DNA of 64,000 nt, from contig CP000875.1 in the NCBI GenBank assembly GCA_000018565.1, forward strand, positions 2,681,199 through 2,745,198, written 5' to 3'. Positions 35,813 to 46,100 of this stretch are shown piece after piece (the first letter of the stretch is position 1; each line of letters opens with the position of its first letter). The stretch comes from Herpetosiphon aurantiacus DSM 785 (GTDB lineage: Bacteria; Chloroflexota; Chloroflexia; Chloroflexales; Herpetosiphonaceae). The position numbers were made by a program, and so were the translations under genes. A model generated the notes under the pieces. The model worked only from the letters and a program-made list of their open reading frames with translations. It did no database searches and was not told where the DNA came from.

Positions 35813-37018
35813 TTGAAGCGTCTATGGCTAAGTACGTTGGTTGTCGGCTGTTTGCTTGGTTTGGCTACTCCTACAAACACTGCTGGGCAGACTCGTTTGA
35901 AAGAAAAAACACCTGAACAATTGGCTGAGGCCGAAGCACCCGCAGTTGCCGGCCAATACCTGATTAAATTTAAGCCTGCGCTGAATACAGCATCTCGCAG
36001 CACCACCCTTAAAAACCTCGGAGCCGATCATCTCCAACATCTCGCTAGCCTTGATCTTGAGTTAATTGAATTTGCTCCACTCAAGCAGAACGCTACTCCA
36101 GAGCAAACTGAACGAGTGCTGGCCGAGCTAAAAAACCATCCAGCAATTGAATATGTTGAGCCAAACTACCTCTATGCCCCACTGTATACGCCGAACGATC
36201 CTGGGTTGGGCCAACAATGGGCTTGGGGAGTCATCAAAGCCTATGATGGTTGGAATATTACCCAAGGTAGCTCTAGCGTGATCATCGCGATTGTTGACAC
36301 TGGCATCCAAACCAACCACCCTGATCTTGATGCCAAAATTGTGGCTGGCTACGATTTTGTTGATAACGATACCAACGCGATGGATGGCAATGGTCATGGT
36401 ACGCACTTAGCAGGCACAGCCGCCGCTGAAACCAACAATAGCACTGGTGGCGCAGGGTTATGCCCCAATTGTCGCTTGATGCCAATCCGTGTTTTCAACA
36501 ATAATGGCAGTGGTACCCTGGCTGCTGTGGCCCAAGGCATTACTTTTGCTGCCAACAACGGAGCCAAAGTGATCAACTTAGGCTTGGGTGGCAGTGCCTC
36601 AACAACCCTGCAAAATGCAGTTAATTACGCGTGGAACAAAGGTGCCTTCTTGACCTGTGCGGTTGGTGGCAGTAACTCGGGCACGCCAACCTATCCAGCA
36701 GCCTACCCCAACTGCTTCCCCGTGGCGGCTAGCGGCAAAACCGATATTAAAACACCTTCCTCAGGCTATGGCACATGGGTCAAAGTGGCGGCTCCCGGGG
36801 CAAGCATCTATTCAACCTGGCTCAACGGCGGCTATACCACAATTAGCGGTACCTCAACCGCTACCGCCCATGTTTCAGGTTTAGCAGGCTTGTTGGCCTC
36901 GCAAAACCGTACCAATGCCCAAATTCGCGATCGCATTTGCGCCACCGCTGATCCAATTGCGGGCACTGGAACTTACTGGTCATGTGGCCGGATTAATGTT
37001 TATGCCGCTGTGCAATAA
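35813..37018 (+). CDS. Secreted subtilisin-family serine protease (S8) with I9 propeptide
   Basis: 401-residue exported protease. Signal peptide (about 1-25), an inhibitor_I9-type propeptide (YLIKFKP to VEYVEPNYLY, about 45-125), then the catalytic domain with Asp in IVDTGIQTNHPDL, His in GNGHGTHLAGT and Ser in GTSTATAHVSG, the thermitase/proteinase K-like triad. The start is a TTG: GAGGAGG lies five bases before it, the next residues (KRLWLSTLVVGCLLGL) form the signal peptide, and no ATG fits. It could process surface proteins or digest prey protein. An extended repeat-rich intergenic region follows. Confidence 0.93.
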   Translation: MKRLWLSTLVVGCLLGLATPTNTAGQTRLKEKTPEQLAEAEAPAVAGQYLIKFKPALNTASRSTTLKNLGADHLQHLASLDLELIEFAPLKQNATPEQTERVLAELKNHPAIEYVEPNYLYAPLYTPNDPGLGQQWAWGVIKAYDGWNITQGSSSVIIAIVDTGIQTNHPDLDAKIVAGYDFVDNDTNAMDGNGHGTHLAGTAAAETNNSTGGAGLCPNCRLMPIRVFNNNGSGTLAAVAQGITFAANNGAKVINLGLGGSASTTLQNAVNYAWNKGAFLTCAVGGSNSGTPTYPAAYPNCFPVAASGKTDIKTPSSGYGTWVKVAAPGASIYSTWLNGGYTTISGTSTATAHVSGLAGLLASQNRTNAQIRDRICATADPIAGTGTYWSCGRINVYAAVQ

Positions 37019-37630
37019 ACCCATTTTATATTGGATTAACGGCAGCTAGGTGGTCGATGTAATGGGTTAACACCTTGTCACCGTCCCTCACCCCAAGCCT
37101 CTCGCCCACGACGACGCACTCTTGGAGCGGTTTCCCCTCGCCTCGCCGTGCGGAAGAGGGAACTAGCTTACAAGGGTAGGTTGCATCGACGAACCACGGA
37201 TAGGCTGGTTCATCAATGCATGGATGATAGCCCTGATTGCCATTGAGGGGGTGCAGGGGGATTAAAGCCCCCTGCGTCTCCCGCCTTGAGGCGGGACGGA
37301 AGGGTGGTGAGTCACCATGATTGTTAAAAACCTACCATTGTAAGGAGATGACTAGGGGGTGAGGGCATATTAGCCGTTGGTCATGCAATAAACCATTACA
37401 ACTAGACGATGATGGCTTGAGCCGCTATACTAGGTCATATCTCCTCACTAACCATCAGTGACGAAGGCTACAGTGATTGAATCACGAACCGCGACGATGC
37501 ACCGGAGATAGTTGCCAAAATGCTTGCTACCACCAGCTTAGACACCGATCGATCCATCATTCGCTGTAGGCCGAACCACCGCACCCAACTCAGTGCAGAG
37601 TTGACTTAAGCTTCAATTCAAGGAGATCAT
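37019..37630. other. Gene-free region holding a palindromic repeat element
   Basis: No credible gene. The first 350 bases carry a nested inverted-repeat element (37085-37364). The rest, 37365-37630, is unassigned upstream sequence of the small gene at 37631. Confidence 0.6.
37085..37364. repeat. Nested inverted-repeat element with CCCTCACCCC ends
   Basis: Ends CCCTCACCCC (37085-37094) and GGGGTGAGGG (37355-37364) are perfect inverted repeats; inside, TTACAAGGGTAGGTT (37169-37183) pairs with 37329-37343 at 14 of 15 bases, and two small hairpins follow at about 37252-37274 and 37279-37296. The ends and the internal CCCCTCGCC word resemble the element at 46224-46351, so this may be a dispersed palindromic family. 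Confidence 0.55.
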
Positions 37631-37843
37631 ATGTCAACTACTCATCCAAATTTGCCAAGCCTCGCCGCAATTGACCTCGATTCACTAGCGCTTGGCCCAC
37701 AAACCCGCTTGACTCACAACCATACAAAGCACTACTTACCACAATTTCAAACGGGTTTTGCCCCAATTGTGCCGCTTATAGCCGATATCAATGACCTTGA
37801 ATGCGAATTAAGTGAAGCCATCGATTCACCACCTGATGTTTAA
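37631..37843 (+). CDS. Small protein of unknown function (70 residues)
   Basis: A 70-residue open frame with a strong RBS (AAGGAG about five bases before the ATG). The product starts MSTTHPNLPSLAAIDLDSLALG, has a His/Thr-rich middle (THNHTKHYLPQF), a Pro/Ile hydrophobic patch and an acidic end with a single Cys (LECELSEAIDSPPDV). No signal peptide or membrane helix. The leader-like first half and acidic end could suit a peptide precursor, but no modifying enzymes are nearby. It faces the three STAND genes across a 22-base gap. Not recognised. Confidence 0.6.
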   Translation: MSTTHPNLPSLAAIDLDSLALGPQTRLTHNHTKHYLPQFQTGFAPIVPLIADINDLECELSEAIDSPPDV

Positions 37844-37865
37844 AGTGGTAATTGTGCGCTAATCG

Positions 37866-38684
37866 TTAAGCTGCTGGTAGTGAGCTAATTGGCACCAAAA
37901 ATTCACCATAGAGTTTCAAACGTTGGCTACTGGTACAAATTACCACCAAATTAGGGGCAATTTCAAGCAAGCGCCGCAACCACAAGGCATCATCGGCATG
38001 GACTTGATAGCCACATAAGATTAACAAGACATGCCGACCTTGAAACAGTTCAAGGATTGAATTCCCATTCAGGCTAGGCGTAAGTTGCCCATAATCGCGC
38101 AACCGTAACCCTAAAGCTTGCGACGAACTGGTAGTTAAATCAACCCATAAACAGCCGTGAGTAAATTGGGTTTGAACCTGATGCGCCACATCAAGCACCA
38201 ATTGCTGCTGTAAAACCTGATCATTACCCACAACATTGATCAAACGCACACCCTGTTGCAGCAATTGTAGCGTCCGCTGGTAGGCTAGCAAGGTTCGATC
38301 AGTGCTTAAATGCGACGGCAATCCCGCCGAACGTTGGAAGTGTTCAAACAACGAACTTGGAGCCTGTGCGATACTTTGTTGGTTCAGAGCATGGGTAAGA
38401 TTTCGCAATAATTTGCGTTGATGCCGATGAAACGTCGCTTTATGAATATGCAACTGCTGAAGATAATCATCGACCGATGCACCTGGTTGGGCTAAAATCG
38501 CCAATAATAAACGATACTCAGCATCATGCAACGGAATGCTCTTCAAGGCTTGATAACATGGCTGAATTCCGCCATATGCTTGAATCAGTTGAGCAATTTG
38601 AGGTTGATCGATGACTTTTTCCGGTGCATAAATTAAATCTGCAATTTGTTCTTCAGTAAATGGCATAGGTATTCCAATCTCCAT
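37866..38684 (-). CDS. Degenerate STAND-type paralogue, no P-loop
   Basis: 272-residue protein with the same HTH-like N-terminal domain as the next two genes (PL/YP start, GG, IHKATFHRHQRKLLRNL) and the remains of an NB-ARC-type ATPase. Where the P-loop should be stands NVVGNDQVLQQQ, without GK(T/S), and the sensor TSR reads TSS, so ATP binding is unlikely. The chain stops right after that motif and has no C-terminal repeats. It may act by pairing with its paralogues, or be decaying. The start ATG shares a base with the stop of the upstream gene (TGATG), indicating coupled translation; no separate RBS is seen. Confidence 0.75.
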   Translation of the reverse strand: MEIGIPMPFTEEQIADLIYAPEKVIDQPQIAQLIQAYGGIQPCYQALKSIPLHDAEYRLLLAILAQPGASVDDYLQQLHIHKATFHRHQRKLLRNLTHALNQQSIAQAPSSLFEHFQRSAGLPSHLSTDRTLLAYQRTLQLLQQGVRLINVVGNDQVLQQQLVLDVAHQVQTQFTHGCLWVDLTTSSSQALGLRLRDYGQLTPSLNGNSILELFQGRHVLLILCGYQVHADDALWLRRLLEIAPNLVVICTSSQRLKLYGEFLVPISSLPAA

Positions 38685-41254
38685 CAATTAATACTATAGG
38701 AGTTTGAGTGAAATCCATAGATTATTCGCAAAAAATAATTCATTGTATCATTAAAACTATTCAAATCCCAATAGAAATCAGCATCGATCAGTGCATCAAA
38801 ATCCTCACAGTATTGATTAAGAATAATTTTTGTTCGTTCTAGAAATTCAGATTCGTACCAACGCATTTCATAATGTTCAAGATATAATATATTTAAGAGA
38901 TATATATATGCTGAATATGCAACTAAATAATATTCTTTAAATATAGCTATATAGATAATCGTCTCACAAAGTGTAAATACTTGTTCAATAAAAAACAAAC
39001 TTCCCATCGATATAGGATACAATTTATGCACATAAATATCTATATCATCGGCTCTTCTTAAAAAAGAATAGATTTTAATTAATCGCAAATAAATGTCGAA
39101 GTCTCCAAGGTAAATATCGATATTTTTCCGATCCTCAGCTTGTTTAATGAGGTAAAGAAATTTCTCCTCGGCTTCATAATATTTCTCTTGGCAAACATAA
39201 ATTACAGCAACATTCTTAATACTCGAATACATTCCATCATAGTCTTTAATTGCCTCAAATTTAATTATTAATTCATCATAAATATCACATGCTTGCTCAA
39301 ATCTTTTTGTTTTATACAGAAGATTGGCATAATTCAGCATAGGTGTTAGAAAATTATCCTCATCGCCAATTTGGCGATAGATAGTAGCTGCATCTAATAA
39401 TAAATCACCGGCTTCAACTAATTTATTTTGTTCCATTAAGATCAAAGCATAGAAATTTTTGGCTTTTGCTTCGAGTACATAGAATTGATTATGATGAGCA
39501 AGGTTAATTAAATAATGATAAGTCGCCAAACGCGAATAACTTGCAGTATCCTTAGCACAAAACAACAAAATTGAATACAATACACGGCATTGCAGATATG
39601 GCTCGCTGGTTGGTTGCAGCACCACTGGAATTGTGGGTTCGAGCCATGATTGGGCTTCAGCAATTAATTGAAAATTCCACCAACAACGATATAACGAACC
39701 CAGCAATTGCCAAAAACGGCGCGGGGTTGGATCGGCTTTGGCCGTATGCAAGGCCAATTGCACATTTGGGTACGATTGCAAGAACGCACAATGCCAAAAT
39801 GCCGCATCCGGCCCAAGCATGATCTCCTCGCTTGGTGCAACCCAAATAATATAGTAATCGCAATGCTGCGAACGAAGTTGGTGTTGTTGTTCAGCAGGCG
39901 ATAATTGCCAAGCATATTGACGAATTGGCTCTAAGATCGTATATGGCTGCTGCTCAGAATCCAGGCGATAACTAATTAAGTGGTTATCCAATAATAAGGC
40001 TAGATGATCTTCCATCAACTCAGGCTCAAGCCCACAAATGGCCGCTGCTGCGGCTGCATCCCATCCGGCGCGAAACACCGCCAGTTGCTGCATGATATGT
40101 TGCGATTGAGCCGGCAACAGTTGATAGCTCCAACCAATAGTCGCAGCCATCGTCTGCTGCCGCGCATCCAAATCCAGCGGGCCTTCAGCAATAAATTCAA
40201 GATCGGTGGTAATCGCTGCGAGAATCGTTTCCAAGGAATACTCGGCGGTTCGAGCGGCAACCAACTCAATCGCTAAAGGCAGGCCTGCTACCTGCCGACA
40301 AATTTGGCCAACAAGGTCAAGCAATTGATGGTTTGTACGATCCACCAGTCGCACAGCTTCCATGCGATCAAGGCACAATTGGACTGCTGGCGATTGATTA
40401 AGCTGCTCGAACGAAGCTTTTTCCGCAGGACAATCCAATACGGCAACTTCATAAAGCTGTTCGTTGGGTACATTCAGGCGCACCCGACTCGTTGCAATCA
40501 CCTGTTGCTGCGGTACTGCTTGAAATACTTGGGCAAGCCACAAGCCTGCTGCTGGAATATGCTCCAAATTATCGACGATCACCAAGCTGCGCCGTTGCTG
40601 AAAAAATTGTTGCAGCGTCTGCTCGAGTGATTGGGCTTCCGTAATGACCAATTGCAATTGCTGGATACAAGCCAAACCCACATCTTCAACCCGTTGCACA
40701 TCGGCAAAGCGTAGCATATGCACTTCATCACAGCACGAACCAATGCTCTGTTGGGCCAACTCCATCGCCAAGCGGGTTTTGCCTACGCCACCAGCACCAA
40801 TTAACGTTATCCAGCGATGGTCGTCTGCTAAAAGCGTCTTTAAGGTCGTTAACGCCGCATGTCGCCCAATAAAACTCGTCCATGGCACCACAAAACTCAC
40901 TGGGTTCGCCACTGGAGTAGCCAACACTTGCGGTTCAGCTGGAGCTTGCACTGTATTAAGAAACTGACTTAAACTTCGACAAAGGGCATTTTGCTGCCGA
41001 TGAAAGGTGGCATGATGGATCGCTAGCAGGTCGGTGTAGCGCACCACCGAATCTTCAGGGTTGTTCAAAATAACTTCTAAAACCCGCCGTTCCTTGGCTT
41101 TTAGCGGAAAATCAAGCAATTGCTGACGCATCTGCTGTAAACCGCCTGCCTCGGCGATCACTGCCGACCAAGCATGGTGCTGTAAAAGCCGCTGAGGATA
41201 ATGCAACAGATCATGCACCACTGCGTCGTTCCATTGAAGAGTTGATTGCGTCAT
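38684..41254 (-). CDS. STAND ATPase regulator with HTH-like N-terminus, AT-rich C-terminal half
   Basis: 856-residue protein: N-terminal HTH-like domain (about 1-105, ATFHRQQNALCRSL), NB-ARC-type ATPase with the P-loop GAGGVGKTR near 151-158, Walker B RRSLVIVDNLEH and an intact TSR, a winged-helix-like region, then an all-helical TPR-like C-terminus from about 560. It looks like a signal-dependent transcription regulator of the MalT/AfsR kind; ligand and targets are unknown. DNA for the last third (38690-39570) is much more AT-rich than its surroundings and its codon choice changes accordingly, pointing to a join of different origins. Start codon context is weak (GAGAT). Confidence 0.82.
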   Translation of the reverse strand: MTQSTLQWNDAVVHDLLHYPQRLLQHHAWSAVIAEAGGLQQMRQQLLDFPLKAKERRVLEVILNNPEDSVVRYTDLLAIHHATFHRQQNALCRSLSQFLNTVQAPAEPQVLATPVANPVSFVVPWTSFIGRHAALTTLKTLLADDHRWITLIGAGGVGKTRLAMELAQQSIGSCCDEVHMLRFADVQRVEDVGLACIQQLQLVITEAQSLEQTLQQFFQQRRSLVIVDNLEHIPAAGLWLAQVFQAVPQQQVIATSRVRLNVPNEQLYEVAVLDCPAEKASFEQLNQSPAVQLCLDRMEAVRLVDRTNHQLLDLVGQICRQVAGLPLAIELVAARTAEYSLETILAAITTDLEFIAEGPLDLDARQQTMAATIGWSYQLLPAQSQHIMQQLAVFRAGWDAAAAAAICGLEPELMEDHLALLLDNHLISYRLDSEQQPYTILEPIRQYAWQLSPAEQQHQLRSQHCDYYIIWVAPSEEIMLGPDAAFWHCAFLQSYPNVQLALHTAKADPTPRRFWQLLGSLYRCWWNFQLIAEAQSWLEPTIPVVLQPTSEPYLQCRVLYSILLFCAKDTASYSRLATYHYLINLAHHNQFYVLEAKAKNFYALILMEQNKLVEAGDLLLDAATIYRQIGDEDNFLTPMLNYANLLYKTKRFEQACDIYDELIIKFEAIKDYDGMYSSIKNVAVIYVCQEKYYEAEEKFLYLIKQAEDRKNIDIYLGDFDIYLRLIKIYSFLRRADDIDIYVHKLYPISMGSLFFIEQVFTLCETIIYIAIFKEYYLVAYSAYIYLLNILYLEHYEMRWYESEFLERTKIILNQYCEDFDALIDADFYWDLNSFNDTMNYFLRIIYGFHSNSYSIN

Positions 41255-41301
41255 AGGGGTATCTCATTCTTTCATGCTGCGCGAAACTGCGGCGAACCTA
41301 A

Positions 41302-42603
41302 CTAACCAGCGATAAAGCGTTGGATACTCCCTGGAATTGCATACCAATGCCCTAAATCAATCAAGAAATGTTTAATTTGGGCTTCCTGTAAACCGCTAGC
41401 AATCTCACTAGGCTTAACTTCATTTGAAGCATAAAGTTCAGTTCGCCATGCATGCTGCGCCAGCTTCAACAATTGCGCCAAAAGCTGTTGCGTTGTTGGT
41501 TGGAGCGCAGCATGGCTCAGTGCAATGAGCAATCCTAGAGCTTCAGACGCAGCATTAAGTGCATCGATCAGTTGAAGTTGGGCCACAAGCGTCGCTAAAT
41601 CATGGGTTACAGCTAAACCAGCAGCTAACTCTAAGGCCAGCGGCTTTCCGTCAAGCAGCTGACAAATCTGGATGAGCATTCTGCGCTGTTCTAGCTTGGT
41701 CAGATCAATTGGCTGAAATGGAGTTAATCGTTCAAGCAAGAGTTGCAGGGCAGGATTCTCAGCAAGTGAGGTAGGTTGAGCATCATGCTGTGGATAGTTA
41801 AGCGGCTCAACATGATGTAAGCATTCATTCGGCACATTTAAGCGCTGGCAACCAGTGGATATAACCCGCACAAACGGCGCAGCTTGTAAGGTGTCCTCAA
41901 ACCAAGTTGCAAGCTCTGGCTGATCCAGGTTATCAAGAATCAGCAAGATTTGGCGTGAACCAAAATAGGCTTGAAACCGCTGGCGTGGATCATCGCATAA
42001 CGGCTCAAGCCCAAGTTGGCTTAAACAGTATTCAGCCAGCGTTGCTAGCTCAACGCCAGCATTCAGCTGCAATAGGCAAATCCCATCGCCAAACATTGAG
42101 CTAACCCGTTGGCTCATTTCCAAGGCCAAGCGCGTTTTCCCCGTTCCAGCCGCGCCAACCAAGCTAATCCAATGACAACCTTGATCAAACAGCAATTGAA
42201 TTCGCTCAAGATCGAGCGCTCGGCCAATAAAGCTGGTTTTAGGCTTGATATAGGGCAATTGCGCCAATTCGGGGGCAGGTTGATCATCGGCACGTGGCAC
42301 AGGCAATAAACCACTCAAGCGTTGGCAGAGTGCCTTGTGTTGGCGATGAAAGGTAGCCGGATGCATTGCCAACAGGTCGCAATAATATTCAACTGCGGCA
42401 TCGGGATAGTCGAGCAGCACCTTGAGCAAACGCAATTCTTTGGCTTTAAATGGATAAGTTAAGAGGTGTTGACGCAGTTGCCGAATGCCGCCAAATTCGG
42501 CGATAACCAGCGCCCAAGTAGGATGCTCCAGCAGCCGTTGCGGGTAGTTTAACAGCGTATGTACAACGTCGGCTGTCCATTGTTGTGTTGTCGGTATGGT
42601 CAT
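41302..42603 (-). CDS. Short STAND ATPase paralogue without C-terminal repeats
   Basis: 433-residue protein aligned from end to end with the first half of the 856-residue neighbour: HTH-like N-terminal domain (about 1-105, ATFHRQHKALCQRL), P-loop GAAGTGKTR at about 150-157 and Walker B QILLILDNLDQ. The sensor Arg is lost (STGCQRL in place of TSR.RL). There is no TPR region, so it is either a naturally short regulator or a truncated copy. It is upstream of the other two on the same strand, 47 bases from the next. The RBS is poor (AGGG). Confidence 0.8.
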   Translation of the reverse strand: MTIPTTQQWTADVVHTLLNYPQRLLEHPTWALVIAEFGGIRQLRQHLLTYPFKAKELRLLKVLLDYPDAAVEYYCDLLAMHPATFHRQHKALCQRLSGLLPVPRADDQPAPELAQLPYIKPKTSFIGRALDLERIQLLFDQGCHWISLVGAAGTGKTRLALEMSQRVSSMFGDGICLLQLNAGVELATLAEYCLSQLGLEPLCDDPRQRFQAYFGSRQILLILDNLDQPELATWFEDTLQAAPFVRVISTGCQRLNVPNECLHHVEPLNYPQHDAQPTSLAENPALQLLLERLTPFQPIDLTKLEQRRMLIQICQLLDGKPLALELAAGLAVTHDLATLVAQLQLIDALNAASEALGLLIALSHAALQPTTQQLLAQLLKLAQHAWRTELYASNEVKPSEIASGLQEAQIKHFLIDLGHWYAIPGSIQRFIAG

Positions 42604-42651
42604 AGCAGGGTCGCCCTATCGTACCCAAATTAAGCTAAAACCATTCTCATC

Positions 42652-42671
42652 GGTTGGCTCTCATGCCAACC
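42652..42671 (-). terminator. Small hairpin after the glutaredoxin-like gene
   Basis: Perfect 7-bp stem GGTTGGC/GCCAACC with a 6-base loop, about 30 bases past the stop on the minus strand. Confidence 0.45.
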
Positions 42672-42700
42672 TTCACCCCTCAACTCCGCTCAAGATACGC

Positions 42701-43030
42701 TTAACTCAACAAACCGTTGCGCTTCAAGAAGCCCGTTAAGGCCTCGTCGCTTGGCTCAGTAATCACTGTGCCACGATCATACGAGCGGGCTTGGCGGCCT
42801 GCTGGCAAAGGCGCTGGCTCCTCGAAAGGCAAATTACTGCCAGCTTCGGCAATCACAATTGTGGGCACACTGCGATGACCAACCCACCCCTCGACCAAAG
42901 CACCTGCCTCGGCATCTTGATCGATATTGATCTGGGTGTAGGCCACATTGTTAGCGGCCAAAAAACGTTGCGAACGAGCTAAATCCGGGCAAAAACTCGT
43001 TCGACCATACACAACGACATGTTTACTCAC
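42701..43030 (-). CDS. Glutaredoxin-like protein
   Basis: 109-residue thioredoxin-fold protein. VVYGRTSFCPDLARSQRFL shows the active-site Cys in a CPDL setting, so it has one catalytic thiol (monothiol type) rather than CPYC; SVPTIVI supplies the conserved cis-Pro. A Pro/Gly/Arg-rich insertion (PAPLPAGRQARSY) interrupts the last strand. It probably handles mixed disulfides or thiol redox; the reductant is unknown. The start is GTG with GGAGG seven bases before it. Divergent from the cyclase gene. Confidence 0.85.
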   Translation of the reverse strand: MSKHVVVYGRTSFCPDLARSQRFLAANNVAYTQINIDQDAEAGALVEGWVGHRSVPTIVIAEAGSNLPFEEPAPLPAGRQARSYDRGTVITEPSDEALTGFLKRNGLLS

Positions 43031-43160
43031 AAGAAACCTCCATAAGCACCGCTGGACAAGTATAAAATGAGGTGCGCTATGATCGTACTTCGCTTTATGC
43101 CATTGTCAAACGCCAGAACACCTCGTACAATGAAGGGCAGCGACGCAATGGAGAACTCCC

Positions 43161-46100
43161 ATGCCTGATGCAAGCAATGGCCATGTGTTAATCGTCGAAG
43201 ATGACCTCAGTATTAGCCGGATGTTTCAACTGCTGCTGCGCGATGCTGGCTATCGCGTATCGTTGGCTAATAGCAGTGAAGAAGCTTTGCAATTCGTTCG
43301 TGTCATCACTCCCGATATTATTTTGTTGGATATTTCCTTGCCTGGCATGAATGGGGTTGATCTGACCCGCCATTTGCGCAGTAACCCCGCAATTCCCTTT
43401 ATTCCAATTATTCAAATCACGGCGCTTGGCGATTTGCGCACCAAAGTTGCAGCGCTCGACGCAGGAGCCGATGATATTTTGGTCAAGCCAATCGAGCTAT
43501 CCGAGCTTTTGGCGCGTTTGCGGGTGATGCTGCGGCTACAAAAAAATCGCCGTGGCCTCGAAGAATCGACCCGCCAAATGCATATTTTATATGCGATCAG
43601 CCAAACGCTCAACAGCTCCCTAGATATTAATAGTATTTTGCGCGATTTGGTGCTGCAATTAGCCAATGCTTTGGGCGCAGTTCGCACCTCGATTATTTTA
43701 GTTAACGATCATAACACGCCATTTTATGCCTCATCGGTTAAAGAGACCCTCAACACCGAGAGTATTCAACGGGTCATTCGCGATGGTGTGGCGGGCTGGG
43801 TTATGCGGGCCATGAAACCGTTAATCATCGCCGATACAACCCGCGATCCCCGTTGGATCTCACTTGATCGCCGCACTGAAACCACCCGCTCGATTTTATC
43901 AGTGCCGTTGATTCATCAAGGGATTGTGGTTGGTGTGGTCACCGCTGCACATACGCGTACCAATTATTTTACCCAAGAGCATCTTGAATTAGCCCAAAAT
44001 ATCGGCAATCAAAGCGTTACGGCGTTTAATCACGCTCAACTTTTTCAAACGACTGTTCAGCAAAAGAGCTTGCTCGAACGCCGTTCGCAAATGTTGGAGG
44101 AATTGTTGAACGTCGGCGAGCGCTTGAGTCTCAATTTGCCCTTACAAGATGTCTTGAATGAGCTAGCTCAAGCGATTCATCGTTCGTTGGGCTTTCGCCA
44201 AGTGATTATTCATGTGTTTGGAATTGATGATGTTGAGCCAGCCCAAGGCGTAGCTGGGGTTCAGCGCGAACAAATTCAGCAACTCTGGACAAATGCTCAG
44301 ATTCAGCAAAGCATTGTGCCCTTGCTGCGTGAGCGGTTTCGCATCAGCCGCTCGTATTTCGTGCCTTCAGGCTATAAACTCGACGATGAAGAAACCAATC
44401 AACTGCCGTTTGGAGCGATTGGCATTCGCCAAGCTGATTATCTGTTTGTGCCCCTAGGCAGCCCGCAACAATTGCTTGGGCTGATGATCGTCGATCTGCC
44501 CAACAATCTGATCACCCCCGATTTGGCCACGATTCAGGCGCTCGAAGTCTTCGCCAACCATGGCACAACCGCCGTCAACAATAATCGCTTGTTTGCTCGC
44601 GAACATACCCGGGCCAATCAATTGCAATTATTGGTTGAGCTAGGCCGTAATTTCGCCGAGTTAATGACTCCTGATCAATTATTGCGCTTGGTTGCCTCAT
44701 TGGTTCGCCATAGTTTTGGCTTTAACAGCGTAGCAATTTTGCTCAAGCACAACAATGAATTTATGCTGCGGGCCGGAACTCACAATTTCGCCCATCATCC
44801 CTACAACCAGCCACTGAGCATTGATGCGCGGATTTTACAAGCCTTAGAGCATTACCAAAGTTGGCTCAGCAGCAATAGCGAGCAATTTTGCTTGAATTAT
44901 GAGTGGGGCGAGCCAACGATCGTCGCCGAATTGATCGTGCCCCTGCATACCCACGAAGGAATTCAAGGCCTCTTGGTAATTGGGCATAGCGATGCAAGCG
45001 CCTTGGATGGCCTCACTCAATCAATTTTAGGGGCAATTGCCGTTCAGTTGACGGTTGGTTTGGATAACGCCAAGCTGTTTTTGCGCGAACAAGAATATAT
45101 TCAACAACTCAATCGCGTTAACGACATAGCCCTACAACTAACCAGCACCACCACCGAGCCAGCATTTCATGAGATTATGCAGCAAGTTGCAGCCATGTTT
45201 CAGGCTCCCCAAAGTATGTTGGTGTTGGTTGATCCCGAGCAGCGCCAGATTAACCGCAGCATTGCCTATCCGCAATCATGGTTGCACGAGCTACCAGCCT
45301 TGCCTGAACTGTTGGCTAGCCTTGATGAAAGTCGGGTACAAATGCTCAACCATCAACATGCCTCGGCCTTAGGTCAAACATTACGTCAATCAGAAATTAA
45401 CACGATCGTGGTAGCCCAATTGTATAGCGCCGAACGCTTGCACGGCCTTTTGTTGATTAAGCCCGCTGATATACACTACGTTTGGCGCTCGAATGACCGT
45501 AATTTGCTCCAAACCCTTGCCACCTTATTCGCCCAAGCCTTGGAAAACCAACAGCTGCAAGCCCAACGCCTAGAACGCTTACGCGCCGATTTGCAGCGCT
45601 ATATGGCTCCACCACTAGTTGAACAATTGCTGAGCGAAGGTGGTTTTGGCGAGGCCAGCGAGCGTGATATTGTGGTGTTATTTGCCGATTTACGCGGTTT
45701 TACGGCGCTCAGCGAAAATCTCGCGCCCCAAGTCGTGGTCAAGCAAATTCTCAATCGATTTTTCGATGAAATGACTGCCGTGCTCTATCGTTATGATGCA
45801 ATTATCGATAAGTTTTTGGGCGATGGCCTGATGGCGGTTTTTGGCTCAGTGCGACCATTGCCCAACGATGCAGAACGCGCCATGAACGCCGCGATCGATA
45901 TGCAACAAACCTTTGCCAAATTGCAAACAGAATGGCAAGCCAGCTTTGGCTATGCGATTGGCCTAGGCATTGGCATGAGTTGTGGGCGGGCGGTGGTTGG
46001 CAATATCGGCTCAGCCCAACGCATGGATTACACCGTGATTGGCGATGTGGTAAATACAGCTAGCCGCTTGGTGGGGATTGCCGAGGCTGGGCAGATTATC

